Assembly (NCBI GenBank): GCA_002721895.1
Contig: PBLV01000001.1
Coordinates: forward strand, 10,266 to 34,137
Length of the DNA: 23,872 bases
Direction of reading: 5' to 3'
DNA from: Verrucomicrobiales bacterium
GTDB taxonomy: Bacteria; Verrucomicrobiota; Verrucomicrobiae; Limisphaerales; UBA1100
Part shown: piece after piece, positions 14,381 to 22,543 of the stretch
Layout of the letters: the number at the start of each line of letters is the position of its first letter
Numbering within the stretch: the first letter of the stretch is position 1
Notes under the pieces: generated by a model
The model's database searches: none
What the model was told of the DNA's origin: nothing
What the model saw: only the letters and a program-made list of their open reading frames with translations
Program-made: the position numbers and the translations under genes

Positions 14381-15986
14381 CCTTCGCGCCCTTGATGGCC
14401 GCGGCGGGAATGGTGGCCTCATAATACCCCGGACGATTAAGCCGGTGCTTACCCTCGAGCGGTTTGCCCGTGGGATCGAGCAGGCGAATGTTCAAAGCTT
14501 CCCGCGGAAGCCCTTGTTGGCCCACTTTCACATTAATGCCTTCGAGGCCCTTGAGGCGGAGGCGCAGCTGCAACTTCGCCGGCCAATCGCCGCGCGCCAA
14601 CCGCAGCGTGCCTTGGCCAATGCCGAATTCGTCGGTGATCTCCACGCCCACACCGCCGTCGCGAAAGCCGAGGAACTGCATCCGCCGCGGTTTATCGTGC
14701 GGCCCTTTCTCCGCGTAAACCAATTCCAGCACGCGATCCCGGGTGCCGAGGGTCACCGGTTTTTTTTCGAAACGAACCGGTTGAGGCAATGGATTCTCCA
14801 ACAGCTTGCCTGAGCGAGTGGTGCGCGTGAGTTGCTCATAAATCAACCCGCCCTCTTTCACCGTCACCCGCGCGCGGCCGGCCAGAATGCCGTACAGCTT
14901 TAGCTCCAGCACGCCGTCTTTTTCGCTCCACTCCACCAGGCCCTGTGACAGGCCGACGTGCAATGCCCCCTTGCCGTTGGCGCGCAGGTGTAGTTCCATT
15001 TTAAAATCTTTCTCCGCCGGATACGTGTGCAGTTTGCCTGGTGCCTTGCCGGGCGGCAGTTGATCCTTGTAGCGCTTCACCGCATCCTCCCAAGCCGCAC
15101 GCGCCAGCCGATAAACCACCGCGCGCCCGGGATCATCCGGCGCCACCCGCCACTCACGGAAGTACGCCTGAATAGTCGTGTTGGGCACAAACCTGGCCTC
15201 GCTATTGATGTAGCCCTGTTCACCGGTTTGTGTGTCGGCGACAAATATTCGGCCCGCCTCACGATTGGGGCCACGCTGGATTTTGAAGCGCGGCTCACAC
15301 ACCAGTTCACCCTTGGCATTGATCACGCCGGCAAGATTTTTGCGGGACGATCCAATCAGGTGCACACCGTGGATGTGATGATCGGAAAGTGTATCGTGCT
15401 CAAACGGCACAATCACTTTTCCCGCTGCATCAAACACCCCAAAGCGCCCCTTCAATCCGCCGCCAAACCGACCGCCTCCGAGGTACACCAGCCGCTCGTA
15501 TTTTATCGGCACTACGAGCTTCAGTTGGGCTCCCAGTGCCCCTTCCCGCTCGCCCTGCTTCACAATCACATGCCCGCTGGCCAACGCAAAGAGGTCATCA
15601 TAAACCGCCTCAGTCTTCGCCTTACCATCAGCCGATATGGCCCCATGTTTGTTGCGAAACTCGTACCGCACAAAATCGTGAAACGCCAACACCTCCCCCT
15701 TCAACGCCGCATGATCCTTGCGCAACGCGCCCCCACGCACGCCGATCGATTCCGAGCCCCCAAACCGCCGCACCATGCCATCCACCCGCATCACCGCGTG
15801 GTAGGTGTAATAGGCAAAATCAACGTGCCCTTCGGTCAGGATGCGCCGCTCATTTAATTCCAGCGCACGATTCCCATCCTCATCCAGCGTGATGCGCCAT
15901 GCCTTCGCACGGTCGGCGGGCAGTTGCTGAAGTTCCTCGGCGGACAAACCGGCGGCCCCAATCCATACCAGGAACATCCATCGCAT
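14346..15986 (-). CDS. Secreted WG-repeat-like protein with an unknown C-terminal domain
   Basis: Start at ATG 15986 (546 residues); the frame extends to a TTG at 16007 without adding a better signal. Signal peptide about residues 1-16 (MRWMFLVWIGAAGLSA). Residues about 115-265 contain WG-like (KWG, beta-hairpin) repeats: GAISADGKAKTEAVYDDL, LKLVVPIKYERLVYL, RFGVFDAAGKVIVPFEHD, GVINAKGELVCEPRFK, GYINSEARF. The segment about 330-430 is beta-rich with LHLRANGKGALHVG and an element ending VRFEKKP; the end (about 450-546) is a predicted beta-sandwich with YYEATIPAAAIKGAKEIKIRW and DFYR. No enzyme motif was recognised. A tail of a paralogue is preserved beside another sulfatase (9228-9368), so this gene type is linked to sulfatases. 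It is divergent from the plus-strand sulfatase at 16071. Confidence 0.75.
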   Translation of the reverse strand: MRWMFLVWIGAAGLSAEELQQLPADRAKAWRITLDEDGNRALELNERRILTEGHVDFAYYTYHAVMRVDGMVRRFGGSESIGVRGGALRKDHAALKGEVLAFHDFVRYEFRNKHGAISADGKAKTEAVYDDLFALASGHVIVKQGEREGALGAQLKLVVPIKYERLVYLGGGRFGGGLKGRFGVFDAAGKVIVPFEHDTLSDHHIHGVHLIGSSRKNLAGVINAKGELVCEPRFKIQRGPNREAGRIFVADTQTGEQGYINSEARFVPNTTIQAYFREWRVAPDDPGRAVVYRLARAAWEDAVKRYKDQLPPGKAPGKLHTYPAEKDFKMELHLRANGKGALHVGLSQGLVEWSEKDGVLELKLYGILAGRARVTVKEGGLIYEQLTRTTRSGKLLENPLPQPVRFEKKPVTLGTRDRVLELVYAEKGPHDKPRRMQFLGFRDGGVGVEITDEFGIGQGTLRLARGDWPAKLQLRLRLKGLEGINVKVGQQGLPREALNIRLLDPTGKPLEGKHRLNRPGYYEATIPAAAIKGAKEIKIRWVDFYR

Positions 15987-16070
15987 GCCGCAGCATCCCC
16001 GAGCCAACCGTGTCCGTCAAAGCATATTGGTTTGCCCCCGCTCTTGCCCCGCACTAGCCTCGTCGTTCGC
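15987..16070. promoter_or_regulatory. Divergent intergenic region, presumed two promoters
   Basis: The only spacer between diverging genes in the window (84 bases). On the minus strand TTGACG (16015-16020) with a weak GATGCT 17 bases further is the best box pair, but the -10 ends only five bases before the ATG at 15986, implying a nearly leaderless mRNA. No convincing plus-strand pair was found for the gene at 16071. Regulation is therefore inferred from geometry only. Confidence 0.3.
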
Positions 16071-17954
16071 ATGAAACATTTGGTTTTTTTGTTGCTGGTT
16101 TGGCTGTGGTGTTCCGAATCCATTGTGGCCCGGCCGAATCTGGTGTTGATCTTCATTGATGACATGGGCTACGGCGATATCGGGCCATTTGGATCCCAAC
16201 TCAATCGGACGCCACACTTGGATCGCATGGCGAAAGAAGGGCGCAAGCTCACCAGTTTTTACGCCGCGCCGGTTTGCTCGGCCTCACGGGCACAGTTATT
16301 GACCGGTTGCTACGCGCCCCGGGTCGGCGTGCCGGGCGTGTTTTTTCCTGCGAGCCGCAACGGTTTGAACCCCAAGGAACACACGATCGCCGAGTACTTG
16401 CGCGAGCTGGACTATACCACCATGTGCGTAGGCAAATGGCATCTGGGCGATCAACCCGAGTTCCTGCCCACGCGGCATGGGTTCGACGGCTACTTCGGCA
16501 TCCCCTACTCCAACGACATGGGACGCACTGCCGCCGCCACGGGCAAGCGCGTGCATCCGTTGCTGCGCGATGACAAGGTAGCCGAGCTACTGGAGGATGA
16601 AGGCCAGCGACGCATCACCCGGGAGTATACCGAGGAGGCCGTGAAATTCATCGAAGCCAGCGCCAAGGCGGAAAAAAACTTTTTCCTCTACCTGCCCCAC
16701 ACCGCCATGCATGTGCCGCTGTATCCGCACCCGGATTTTGCCGGTAAATCCAAGAACGGCGTGTACGGCGATTGGGTTGAGGAAGTCGATTGGAGCGTCG
16801 GGCAGGTGTTGGAGACCTTAAAAAAGCTGAAGCTCGCCGAGAACACGCTCGTGCTGTTCACCAGCGACAACGGCCCGTGGACGTCCAAGGGTAAAGCCGG
16901 AGGTGTATCAGGGCCGTTGCGCGGTAGCAAAGGCTGCACGCTGGAAGGCGGCGTGCGCGAACCGACCCTCGCCTGGTGGCCAGGTACCATCGCGCCCGGC
17001 ACGGAATCCGCCGGCATCGCCGGCACCACCGATGTGTTGCCCACCTTCGTTTCCTTGGCTGGCGGTAAAATCAAACAGGACGTGAAAATCGACGGCCTCG
17101 ATGTCTCCGATTGGCTCCTCGGCAAAGCCGAACAATCCCCGCGCGACACCTGGCATTACTTCCGCGGCACCAAGCTGCAGGCTGTGCGACAGGGCCCATG
17201 GAAACTCGCCCTCACCGGTCAATCGCTAGGCATGGGCTTCCGCCAGCGCAACGCTGATCTGGCCAACGGCGGGCGCCTTTACAATCTGGAAAATGAAATC
17301 AGCGAACAAACCGACCTCGCCGCGCAACATCCGGACATTGTCGCGCGCCTGACGCAGCTTGCTGAAACCATGACTGCCGATCTTGCCGCCAACAAACGCC
17401 CGGCCGGTTTTGTGGAAAATCCAGTTACTCTATATCCTACCACCAAAAAGGCCCGCCGTTCAGACCCCATAAACCCAACGAAACCCATTGACTGGAAAAA
17501 GGTAAAGCTCGGTCATACGTACTCCACTGCTTCGCTACCGGAACTAAATGGTAAATCAATCCTGATTAATGCAACCATTGAAATACCGGCTGGGAAAAAA
17601 GCCCACGGCGCCATTATTGACCATGGTGGTACGAAGACAGGCTATGCGTTGTACGCCAAACAAGGTATCCTATATTTCTGTGTGCGCTACGGCCAAAAAT
17701 CCTTTCAAAGGATTGCAGCTATTCAGGGGCAGCAATCCAAACTGAATGTAATCGTGCGCTTTAATGCAGAAAATCTTTCCCTGCAAGTAGGAAGAAACTC
17801 GACTACTGGTGGATCAAATCCTCAGGGATTACTACATACACATCCAAAAGAAAACTTCGCGGTTGGGCATTTTGATAACGATCCCGTTGATTCTGAATCC
17901 CCCAAAGAAGCCATTAATGGACACCTAGTCGAACTGAAGGTCTCGACCCCATAA
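16071..17954 (+). CDS. Secreted sulfatase with C-terminal LamG-like domain
   Basis: The open frame reaches back to 15924, but ATG 16071 starts the signal peptide MKHLVFLLLVWLWCSESIVA (1-20) and gives 627 residues; the upstream codons would cover the divergent spacer and the opposite gene. Sulfatase residues: Asp30-Asp31 in IDDMGYGD, Cys69 in CSASR (the Ala variant of CxPSR), Lys122 and His124 in GKWHLG, Asp266-Asn267 in SDNGP. The sulfatase part ends near residue 445. After a basic linker (TTKKARRSDPINPTKPIDW) a beta-rich domain of about 140 residues follows (HGAIIDHGGTKTGYALYA, LYFCVRYG, NGHLVELKV), which looks like a concanavalin/LamG jelly roll and may bind glycan. From about 17410 the DNA turns visibly A+T-rich, suggesting separate origin of this domain. 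The next sulfatase starts 10 bases downstream. Confidence 0.92.
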   Translation: MKHLVFLLLVWLWCSESIVARPNLVLIFIDDMGYGDIGPFGSQLNRTPHLDRMAKEGRKLTSFYAAPVCSASRAQLLTGCYAPRVGVPGVFFPASRNGLNPKEHTIAEYLRELDYTTMCVGKWHLGDQPEFLPTRHGFDGYFGIPYSNDMGRTAAATGKRVHPLLRDDKVAELLEDEGQRRITREYTEEAVKFIEASAKAEKNFFLYLPHTAMHVPLYPHPDFAGKSKNGVYGDWVEEVDWSVGQVLETLKKLKLAENTLVLFTSDNGPWTSKGKAGGVSGPLRGSKGCTLEGGVREPTLAWWPGTIAPGTESAGIAGTTDVLPTFVSLAGGKIKQDVKIDGLDVSDWLLGKAEQSPRDTWHYFRGTKLQAVRQGPWKLALTGQSLGMGFRQRNADLANGGRLYNLENEISEQTDLAAQHPDIVARLTQLAETMTADLAANKRPAGFVENPVTLYPTTKKARRSDPINPTKPIDWKKVKLGHTYSTASLPELNGKSILINATIEIPAGKKAHGAIIDHGGTKTGYALYAKQGILYFCVRYGQKSFQRIAAIQGQQSKLNVIVRFNAENLSLQVGRNSTTGGSNPQGLLHTHPKENFAVGHFDNDPVDSESPKEAINGHLVELKVSTP

Positions 17955-17964
17955 AATTTATAAT

Positions 17965-19587
17965 ATGAGTAAAACTCACCTGTTTCTAATAATACTACTT
18001 ACGCCTCTTCTATTGCTTGGAGCTGACCAAAAACAGCCCAACATCGTCGTCATCATGGCGGATGATGCCGGCTTTTCGGATTTCGGCTGTTACGGCGGAG
18101 AGATTGAAACGCCCGTGTTGGATAAACTCGCAGCCAACGGTCTGCGGTTTTCGCAGTTTTATAATACCGGCCGGTGTTGTCCTTCGCGGGCGGCGTTGCT
18201 GACTGGCGTGTACCAACATCAGGCGGGCATGGGGCACATGACGCGGGATCGCGGGTTGCCCAGCTACAGTGGCACGATCCTGCCCAACGTGCCGACGCTC
18301 GCCGAGCGGCTGCGTCAGGGCGGTTACCGCACGATGATGACCGGCAAATGGCATCTCGGCACCGAGCCGAAACAATCGCCCGTCGCGCGCGGGTTCGATC
18401 GCTTTTATGGCACGCGAAACTTCATCGATTCCTACTTCACCGTGCTGGAGCATTGCCCTGTGTTTCTCGATGACAAGATTGTACTGCCCGGCACCGAGAC
18501 GCCCGTGAACCATCTGCGGCCCGATCAGGAATGGTACACCACCGATGTCTTCACCGATTACGCACTACATTTCATGGACGAGGCGTTTACGAAACACGCC
18601 GATCAACCGATTTTTCTCTACGTCGCCCATAACGCGCCGCATTTCCCACTGCATGCGCGCGAAGAGGATACTAAAAAGTACCGCGGCAAATTCCGCGATA
18701 TAGGCTGGGACAAATTGCGCGCGGAGCGTTATCGGCGCATGGTGCAGATGGGCCTGATTAAAAAAGACTGGCAGCTCTCGCCTTCGGATGTGCCTCAATG
18801 GGAAACCTACGACGCCAAGCTGCGCGACGAGCTCGACCTCAAGATGGCGCTCTACTCGGCCATCATTGACCGCATGGACCAGAACATCGGCCGGATTATA
18901 GCCAAGCTCAAGACCGCCGGTCGACTGGAAAACACCTTATTCCTGTTCATGGTGGACAACGGCGTGCCCGGCACCGGCGTGCATGATTGGCGTGGGCTCT
19001 TCGCCAAGAACGGTCGGCATCCCGAGACTCGCGTGGACAACTACGCCGAGTGGGGCCGACGCGGGGGTTGGTCCTCAAGCTCCGGCCGCGGCTGGGCCAA
19101 CCTCAGCAACGCTCCTTTCCGCATGTATAAGCGCTACACTCATGAAGGCGGTGTAGCTACACCCCTCATTGTCCACTGGCCCGCCCGCCTCAAGGACAAG
19201 GGCACCCTGCGCCACACGCCCAGCCACCTCATCGACATTGCCCCCACCTGCCTCGCCGCCGCTGGGTTGCCGGTGAAAAACATGGAAGGCGAAAATCTTC
19301 TGCCGGTGTTTACGAAAGACAACGCCCGACCACGCACCCTGTTTTGGGAACACGAAGGCAACCGCGCCGTGCGTCAGGGCGATTTCAAGCTCGTCGCCCT
19401 GCACAACGCCCCTTGGGAATTGTACAACATGGCCCGAGACCGCAGCGAACTGCGGGATCTTTCCAAGGCCATGCCGCAAAAGGCCGCTGCACTGCAAAAA
19501 CTCTACGAAGGCTGGGCCCGCCGCGTCGGCGCCAAGCCGTGGGATGAGGTGAGCATAATTCGAAAACCGAAGCCGAAGAAAAAGTAG
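17965..19587 (+). CDS. Secreted arylsulfatase (AtsA/S1_4-like)
   Basis: 540 residues from ATG 17965, ten bases after the previous sulfatase's stop; no Shine-Dalgarno site, the spacer is AATTTATAAT. Signal peptide about 1-20 (MSKTHLFLIILLTPLLLLGA). Catalytic and metal residues: Asp33-Asp34 in ADDAGFSD, Cys71 in CCPSR, Lys128 and His130 in GKWHLG, Asp331-Asn332 in VDNGVPG. The later blocks EWGRRGGWSSSSGRGWANLSN, RMYKRYTHEGG and PLIVHWPARL are typical of the arylsulfatase branch that includes Pseudomonas AtsA and SulfAtlas S1_4. It probably acts on an aryl or sugar sulfate ester outside the cytoplasm; the natural substrate is unknown. The C-terminus is Lys-rich (KPKPKKK). The first 60-70 bases share the A+T-rich composition of the preceding patch. 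It is convergent with the gene at 19591, with three bases between stop codons. Confidence 0.93.
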   Translation: MSKTHLFLIILLTPLLLLGADQKQPNIVVIMADDAGFSDFGCYGGEIETPVLDKLAANGLRFSQFYNTGRCCPSRAALLTGVYQHQAGMGHMTRDRGLPSYSGTILPNVPTLAERLRQGGYRTMMTGKWHLGTEPKQSPVARGFDRFYGTRNFIDSYFTVLEHCPVFLDDKIVLPGTETPVNHLRPDQEWYTTDVFTDYALHFMDEAFTKHADQPIFLYVAHNAPHFPLHAREEDTKKYRGKFRDIGWDKLRAERYRRMVQMGLIKKDWQLSPSDVPQWETYDAKLRDELDLKMALYSAIIDRMDQNIGRIIAKLKTAGRLENTLFLFMVDNGVPGTGVHDWRGLFAKNGRHPETRVDNYAEWGRRGGWSSSSGRGWANLSNAPFRMYKRYTHEGGVATPLIVHWPARLKDKGTLRHTPSHLIDIAPTCLAAAGLPVKNMEGENLLPVFTKDNARPRTLFWEHEGNRAVRQGDFKLVALHNAPWELYNMARDRSELRDLSKAMPQKAAALQKLYEGWARRVGAKPWDEVSIIRKPKPKKK

Positions 19588-19590
19588 CCG

Positions 19591-21042
19591 CTATTCTCGC
19601 AGCTCAAGGATCGCAAAGATCGCGCGGTGATCAGATGCCACGGCTTCGTCGAGCACCTTCGTCTCGATCACCTTCCACCGTGTCGCGGGCCGCACGAGGA
19701 TGAAATCAATCTGCCGCGTTGGCTTACCCACCGGCACGGTTGGCATGGGCTTGGCATTTGTGGGTGTCCATGATTTTTGAAACTCTTTCAGCGTGCGACT
19801 ACCGAGCACGTCGTTCAAGTCGCCCGCCAGGACCGTCGGCACGGTAGGCTCTTTGCCCGCCATCGTGTTGATGAAGATGGCTGACGCCAGCCGCTCGCCA
19901 TCCGACCGTCGATGATCAAGGTGCGTACCGAGCAATCGCAACGGCCGGCCGCCAGGCAGTTTAAAGCCAACCTCCAGCACCCCGCGTTGTTCGCCCGAAT
20001 CCACGTTGGGCAACAGATGATTCTGATGTTGATCTATCGGCAGCCGTGACAAGATCGCGTTACCGTAATACCCGCCCTGTAATGGAATGTTCGCCCCGAA
20101 CGCATGCTGCATCCCGGTGAGCCGCGCCAGTTCAGCTGCCTGATCCACACCCTCCGAGCGGCCGGCCTTGTTGTCGACCTCCTGCAGCGCAACCAAATCC
20201 GGCTTTACCGACAGGATCACCTTGGCGATCCGCGGCACATCCAGCTTGCGATCCACCCCGGCAGCGTGATGGATGTTATAACAAAGCACACGCAACCGGA
20301 TGCCCTGCTGTCCGGCAAAGACCACCTGTCGTCGGGCGCGGTTGATGCCAATCAATCCCCCGGTCACCGGATCATTCGCCAAACCCTGCCCGGTAAACGG
20401 CACGGCATGTTGGCCGACGTACTCCAGCACACCACCCACCTTAGGTAGGCGCAGCCGGAAGGCGACCGGATCATCATGGCCAGTCACCCACAATTCGTCC
20501 CCACGCCAAATGCCGCCGGACAAACTGTACCGGCCCAACTGGCCAATCACCTTTTGCGGGTACGTCCAGCGTGCCAGCTCACGCCATTGATCATCGTACT
20601 TGGCGAGAAACGTCTTGGCGTTGCCGGCACCGTAATGCGCGAAGTTGCACCACCAATGCCCGTCCTTGTGCAGCACCCACACCAACGAACCGCCGGCTTT
20701 GCCGAAGGCCTTGAAGTTCGTTAGCTTCATCGTGTCGACATCCAGCACCTTGATCTCGCTGCGCTCCGGCTTGAGCGGATAATTCGAGTGTGCGCAGAGC
20801 AGTTTGCCCTGCAAAAAAAAGCCGCTGTTCAAATGTCGCGCCGCGCCGGTACTCACGGCCAAACGCTTGCCGGTGGCGCGATCATACTTTGCCACCGACC
20901 GGCTGGTGATGGCATACACAAACTCCCCTTCCGCAGCCGCCGCCTGATGAGCTTCCGACGCCGGGAGTTGGCGCGTGGCAGTCCAGCTCGCCGCAGCCAG
21001 TGAATTGCATCCGACCAGAATTGTGAGCCATATAAACCGCAT
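19591..21042 (-). CDS. Beta-propeller / endonuclease-exonuclease-phosphatase (EEP) fusion, possible lipoprotein
   Basis: Start ATG 21042, one base after the stop of the upstream gene; the longer open frame to 21381 is antiparallel overlap and is rejected. 483 residues. N-terminus MRFIWLTILVGCNS has a short hydrophobic core with LVGC (9-12), a lipobox-like site. Residues about 25-247 are a propeller-like region (EGEFVYAITSRSVAKYD, EIKVLDVDTMKL, KYDDQWRELARWTYPQ, GGIWRGDELWVTGHDD). From 250 on comes an EEP domain with the family's residues: Asn256 in CYNIHH, Glu288 in LQEVD, His374/Asp376 in GTHLDHR, Asp408/Asn410 in AGDLND, Asp446 in IDFILV, and Asp471-His472 in SDHRA. It likely hydrolyses a phosphodiester or phosphate ester; the substrate is unknown. 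The fusion to a propeller is uncommon in my knowledge. Part of a coupled run 23872 > 21044 > 19591. Confidence 0.88.
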   Translation of the reverse strand: MRFIWLTILVGCNSLAAASWTATRQLPASEAHQAAAAEGEFVYAITSRSVAKYDRATGKRLAVSTGAARHLNSGFFLQGKLLCAHSNYPLKPERSEIKVLDVDTMKLTNFKAFGKAGGSLVWVLHKDGHWWCNFAHYGAGNAKTFLAKYDDQWRELARWTYPQKVIGQLGRYSLSGGIWRGDELWVTGHDDPVAFRLRLPKVGGVLEYVGQHAVPFTGQGLANDPVTGGLIGINRARRQVVFAGQQGIRLRVLCYNIHHAAGVDRKLDVPRIAKVILSVKPDLVALQEVDNKAGRSEGVDQAAELARLTGMQHAFGANIPLQGGYYGNAILSRLPIDQHQNHLLPNVDSGEQRGVLEVGFKLPGGRPLRLLGTHLDHRRSDGERLASAIFINTMAGKEPTVPTVLAGDLNDVLGSRTLKEFQKSWTPTNAKPMPTVPVGKPTRQIDFILVRPATRWKVIETKVLDEAVASDHRAIFAILELRE

Positions 21043-21043
21043 G

Positions 21044-22543
21044 TTATTTCTTGGGAATCTCATTGACGGTGTAATAGGCGTGACGATGCAGCAGCTCGCC
21101 CTGACGCCGATCGCGCAATGCGCCGAGATCGAATTCGTGCACATGCCCGCGCTTGAGTTCGCTGAGCGTGATGCGCGCACTGAGGCCGTCGGCAGCCAGC
21201 TCGGCGCCCTGCACAGTGGGTGTAGTTTGATCAACCTCCGGCCCGCCGTAACCACCATGGTAAATGTGCGTGAAAGTGGTGACCTGATAACTCTTCGGAT
21301 CGTTGCCGGTCTTGGCATCAACCGGTTTGGTAAACAGGATTTTGAATCCATCGGGCGTGATGTGGATACGCTTAATTTCAAAGGGCATTTTCCCGGTCCA
21401 ATCTAACCGCTCCAGCGCAAAGGGTTTAATACCGCGCACTGGCCAGCCCCGATTGGTACCGCCGGCCAGCAAACGGCCCTTGGGAGTGAACTGCACGTTC
21501 AGGATCCCGGTCGAGAGCCCTTCACGAAAGGGATAACAGGCGCCCTGCCACACGCCGTTGATCTGCTCGGTGGTCGCGCGCATGATGATCGATTGTGTGT
21601 AGTCTCCGAGGAATATCTGGTTTTCGAATGGCCCAAACTTGCCGCCCGTCTTATCAACCACGTAACCGGTGATTGAACGCCCCATGCGGATGTAAGGAAA
21701 CACCACGGCGTACGGCACAAGCTCCTTCACCTTTTCCTTTTCAGTGACAATTCGGGTGCCGCTTTCCGGCGCGACCGGCCGCTTGAGGTCCGGCGCGTAC
21801 GAGTACCAGTTGAAACTCACCGGATGCCCCATGAACCCGCCGGGCTTCAGAAATTTGAGGCTGCACGAGGAATTCCACGGCCCTTGACTCTCAATGTAAA
21901 ACAGCGCGCCGTGTTCGTTAGGCCCAATGCCGCCCGGGCTGCGCAGGCCGCTGGCGATGGGGATACTCTTGCCTTCCGGAGTGATTTTCATCGCCCACCC
22001 GCGAAAGAGTGCGCGTGAGTGGTAAGAGGCAGAAAGCCCGAGCGCCACGTAGAGGTTTCCCTGCGCATCAAACTTCGAGCCAAAGGCGTACTCGTGATAG
22101 TTGCGATAGCCCCACGCATCGGACACCGTCTCAAATCGGTCCGCGCGCCCATCGCCATTCGTATCGCGCACTCGAGTCAACTCTGCGCTGTGAGTTACGT
22201 ACAGGGCATCCTTCTCGCCTCGGCGATGGGCTAGGCCGAAAATCTCATCCAGACCCTCGGCAAACTTCTCGAAGCGCGGCCGTGGCTTTTCGTCATCCAC
22301 GCCGCTCATGAAATAAATATCCCCCCGCCGCGTGCCGATCGCCATACGGTTGTCCGGCATTAACTCAAACGCGCCGGCCTCAATCACCTGCCCCTTGGGA
22401 ATCGGCACACTGACCACCCGATAATACTCACGCTCACGCTGCTCCGTCCCCCAACGCGCGCCCACTTCCTCGGCCTGCACGCCGGGCAGCAGCGCCAACA
22501 AGCCGGCCAGACCGATTGCCTTGTATTTAACGCGACAACTCAT
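21044..22543 (-). CDS. Secreted glucose/sorbosone dehydrogenase-like beta-propeller protein
   Basis: Start chosen at ATG 22543 (499 residues); a GTG four codons upstream also opens the frame. Both lie inside the C-terminal end of the preceding cytochrome gene, giving an overlap of 17 bases. Signal peptide about 1-24 (VKYKAIGLAGLLALLPGVQA). The region 50-390 has propeller features: AFELMPDNRMAIGTRRGDIYFM, EGLDEIFGLAH, YVTHSAELTRVRDTNGDGRADRFETV, FGSKFDAQGNLYVALG, GLRSPGGIGPNEHGALFY. These are found in the PVC family of large membrane-bound dehydrogenase-like (PQQ-like) proteins. The C-terminal 110 residues (FKILFTKPVDAKTGNDPKSYQVTTF...) form an Ig-like domain. No clear haem or PQQ site can be assigned by eye. 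It probably works with the cytochrome upstream; substrate unknown. Confidence 0.82.
   Translation of the reverse strand: MSCRVKYKAIGLAGLLALLPGVQAEEVGARWGTEQREREYYRVVSVPIPKGQVIEAGAFELMPDNRMAIGTRRGDIYFMSGVDDEKPRPRFEKFAEGLDEIFGLAHRRGEKDALYVTHSAELTRVRDTNGDGRADRFETVSDAWGYRNYHEYAFGSKFDAQGNLYVALGLSASYHSRALFRGWAMKITPEGKSIPIASGLRSPGGIGPNEHGALFYIESQGPWNSSCSLKFLKPGGFMGHPVSFNWYSYAPDLKRPVAPESGTRIVTEKEKVKELVPYAVVFPYIRMGRSITGYVVDKTGGKFGPFENQIFLGDYTQSIIMRATTEQINGVWQGACYPFREGLSTGILNVQFTPKGRLLAGGTNRGWPVRGIKPFALERLDWTGKMPFEIKRIHITPDGFKILFTKPVDAKTGNDPKSYQVTTFTHIYHGGYGGPEVDQTTPTVQGAELAADGLSARITLSELKRGHVHEFDLGALRDRRQGELLHRHAYYTVNEIPKK

Noticed and set aside
15027..15857. 276-codon plus-strand open frame opposite the WG-repeat protein
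   Set aside because: Same reasoning: antisense to a supported gene, no signal peptide or recognisable domain.
15924..16070. Longer N-terminus for the plus-strand LamG sulfatase
   Set aside because: It covers the divergent spacer and the 5' end of the opposite gene; a classic signal peptide starts at 16071.
17959..17964. Perfect TATAAT immediately before the ATG of the second plus-strand sulfatase
   Set aside because: No -35-like box at 16-18 bases upstream, and the start site would lie inside the coding sequence. It is more likely a by-product of the A+T-rich patch.
21043..21381. Extension of the EEP-fusion frame by 113 codons at its N-terminus
   Set aside because: It overlaps the conserved C-terminus of the upstream propeller gene, has shadow-like composition, and ATG 21042 gives a proper signal peptide one base after the upstream stop.
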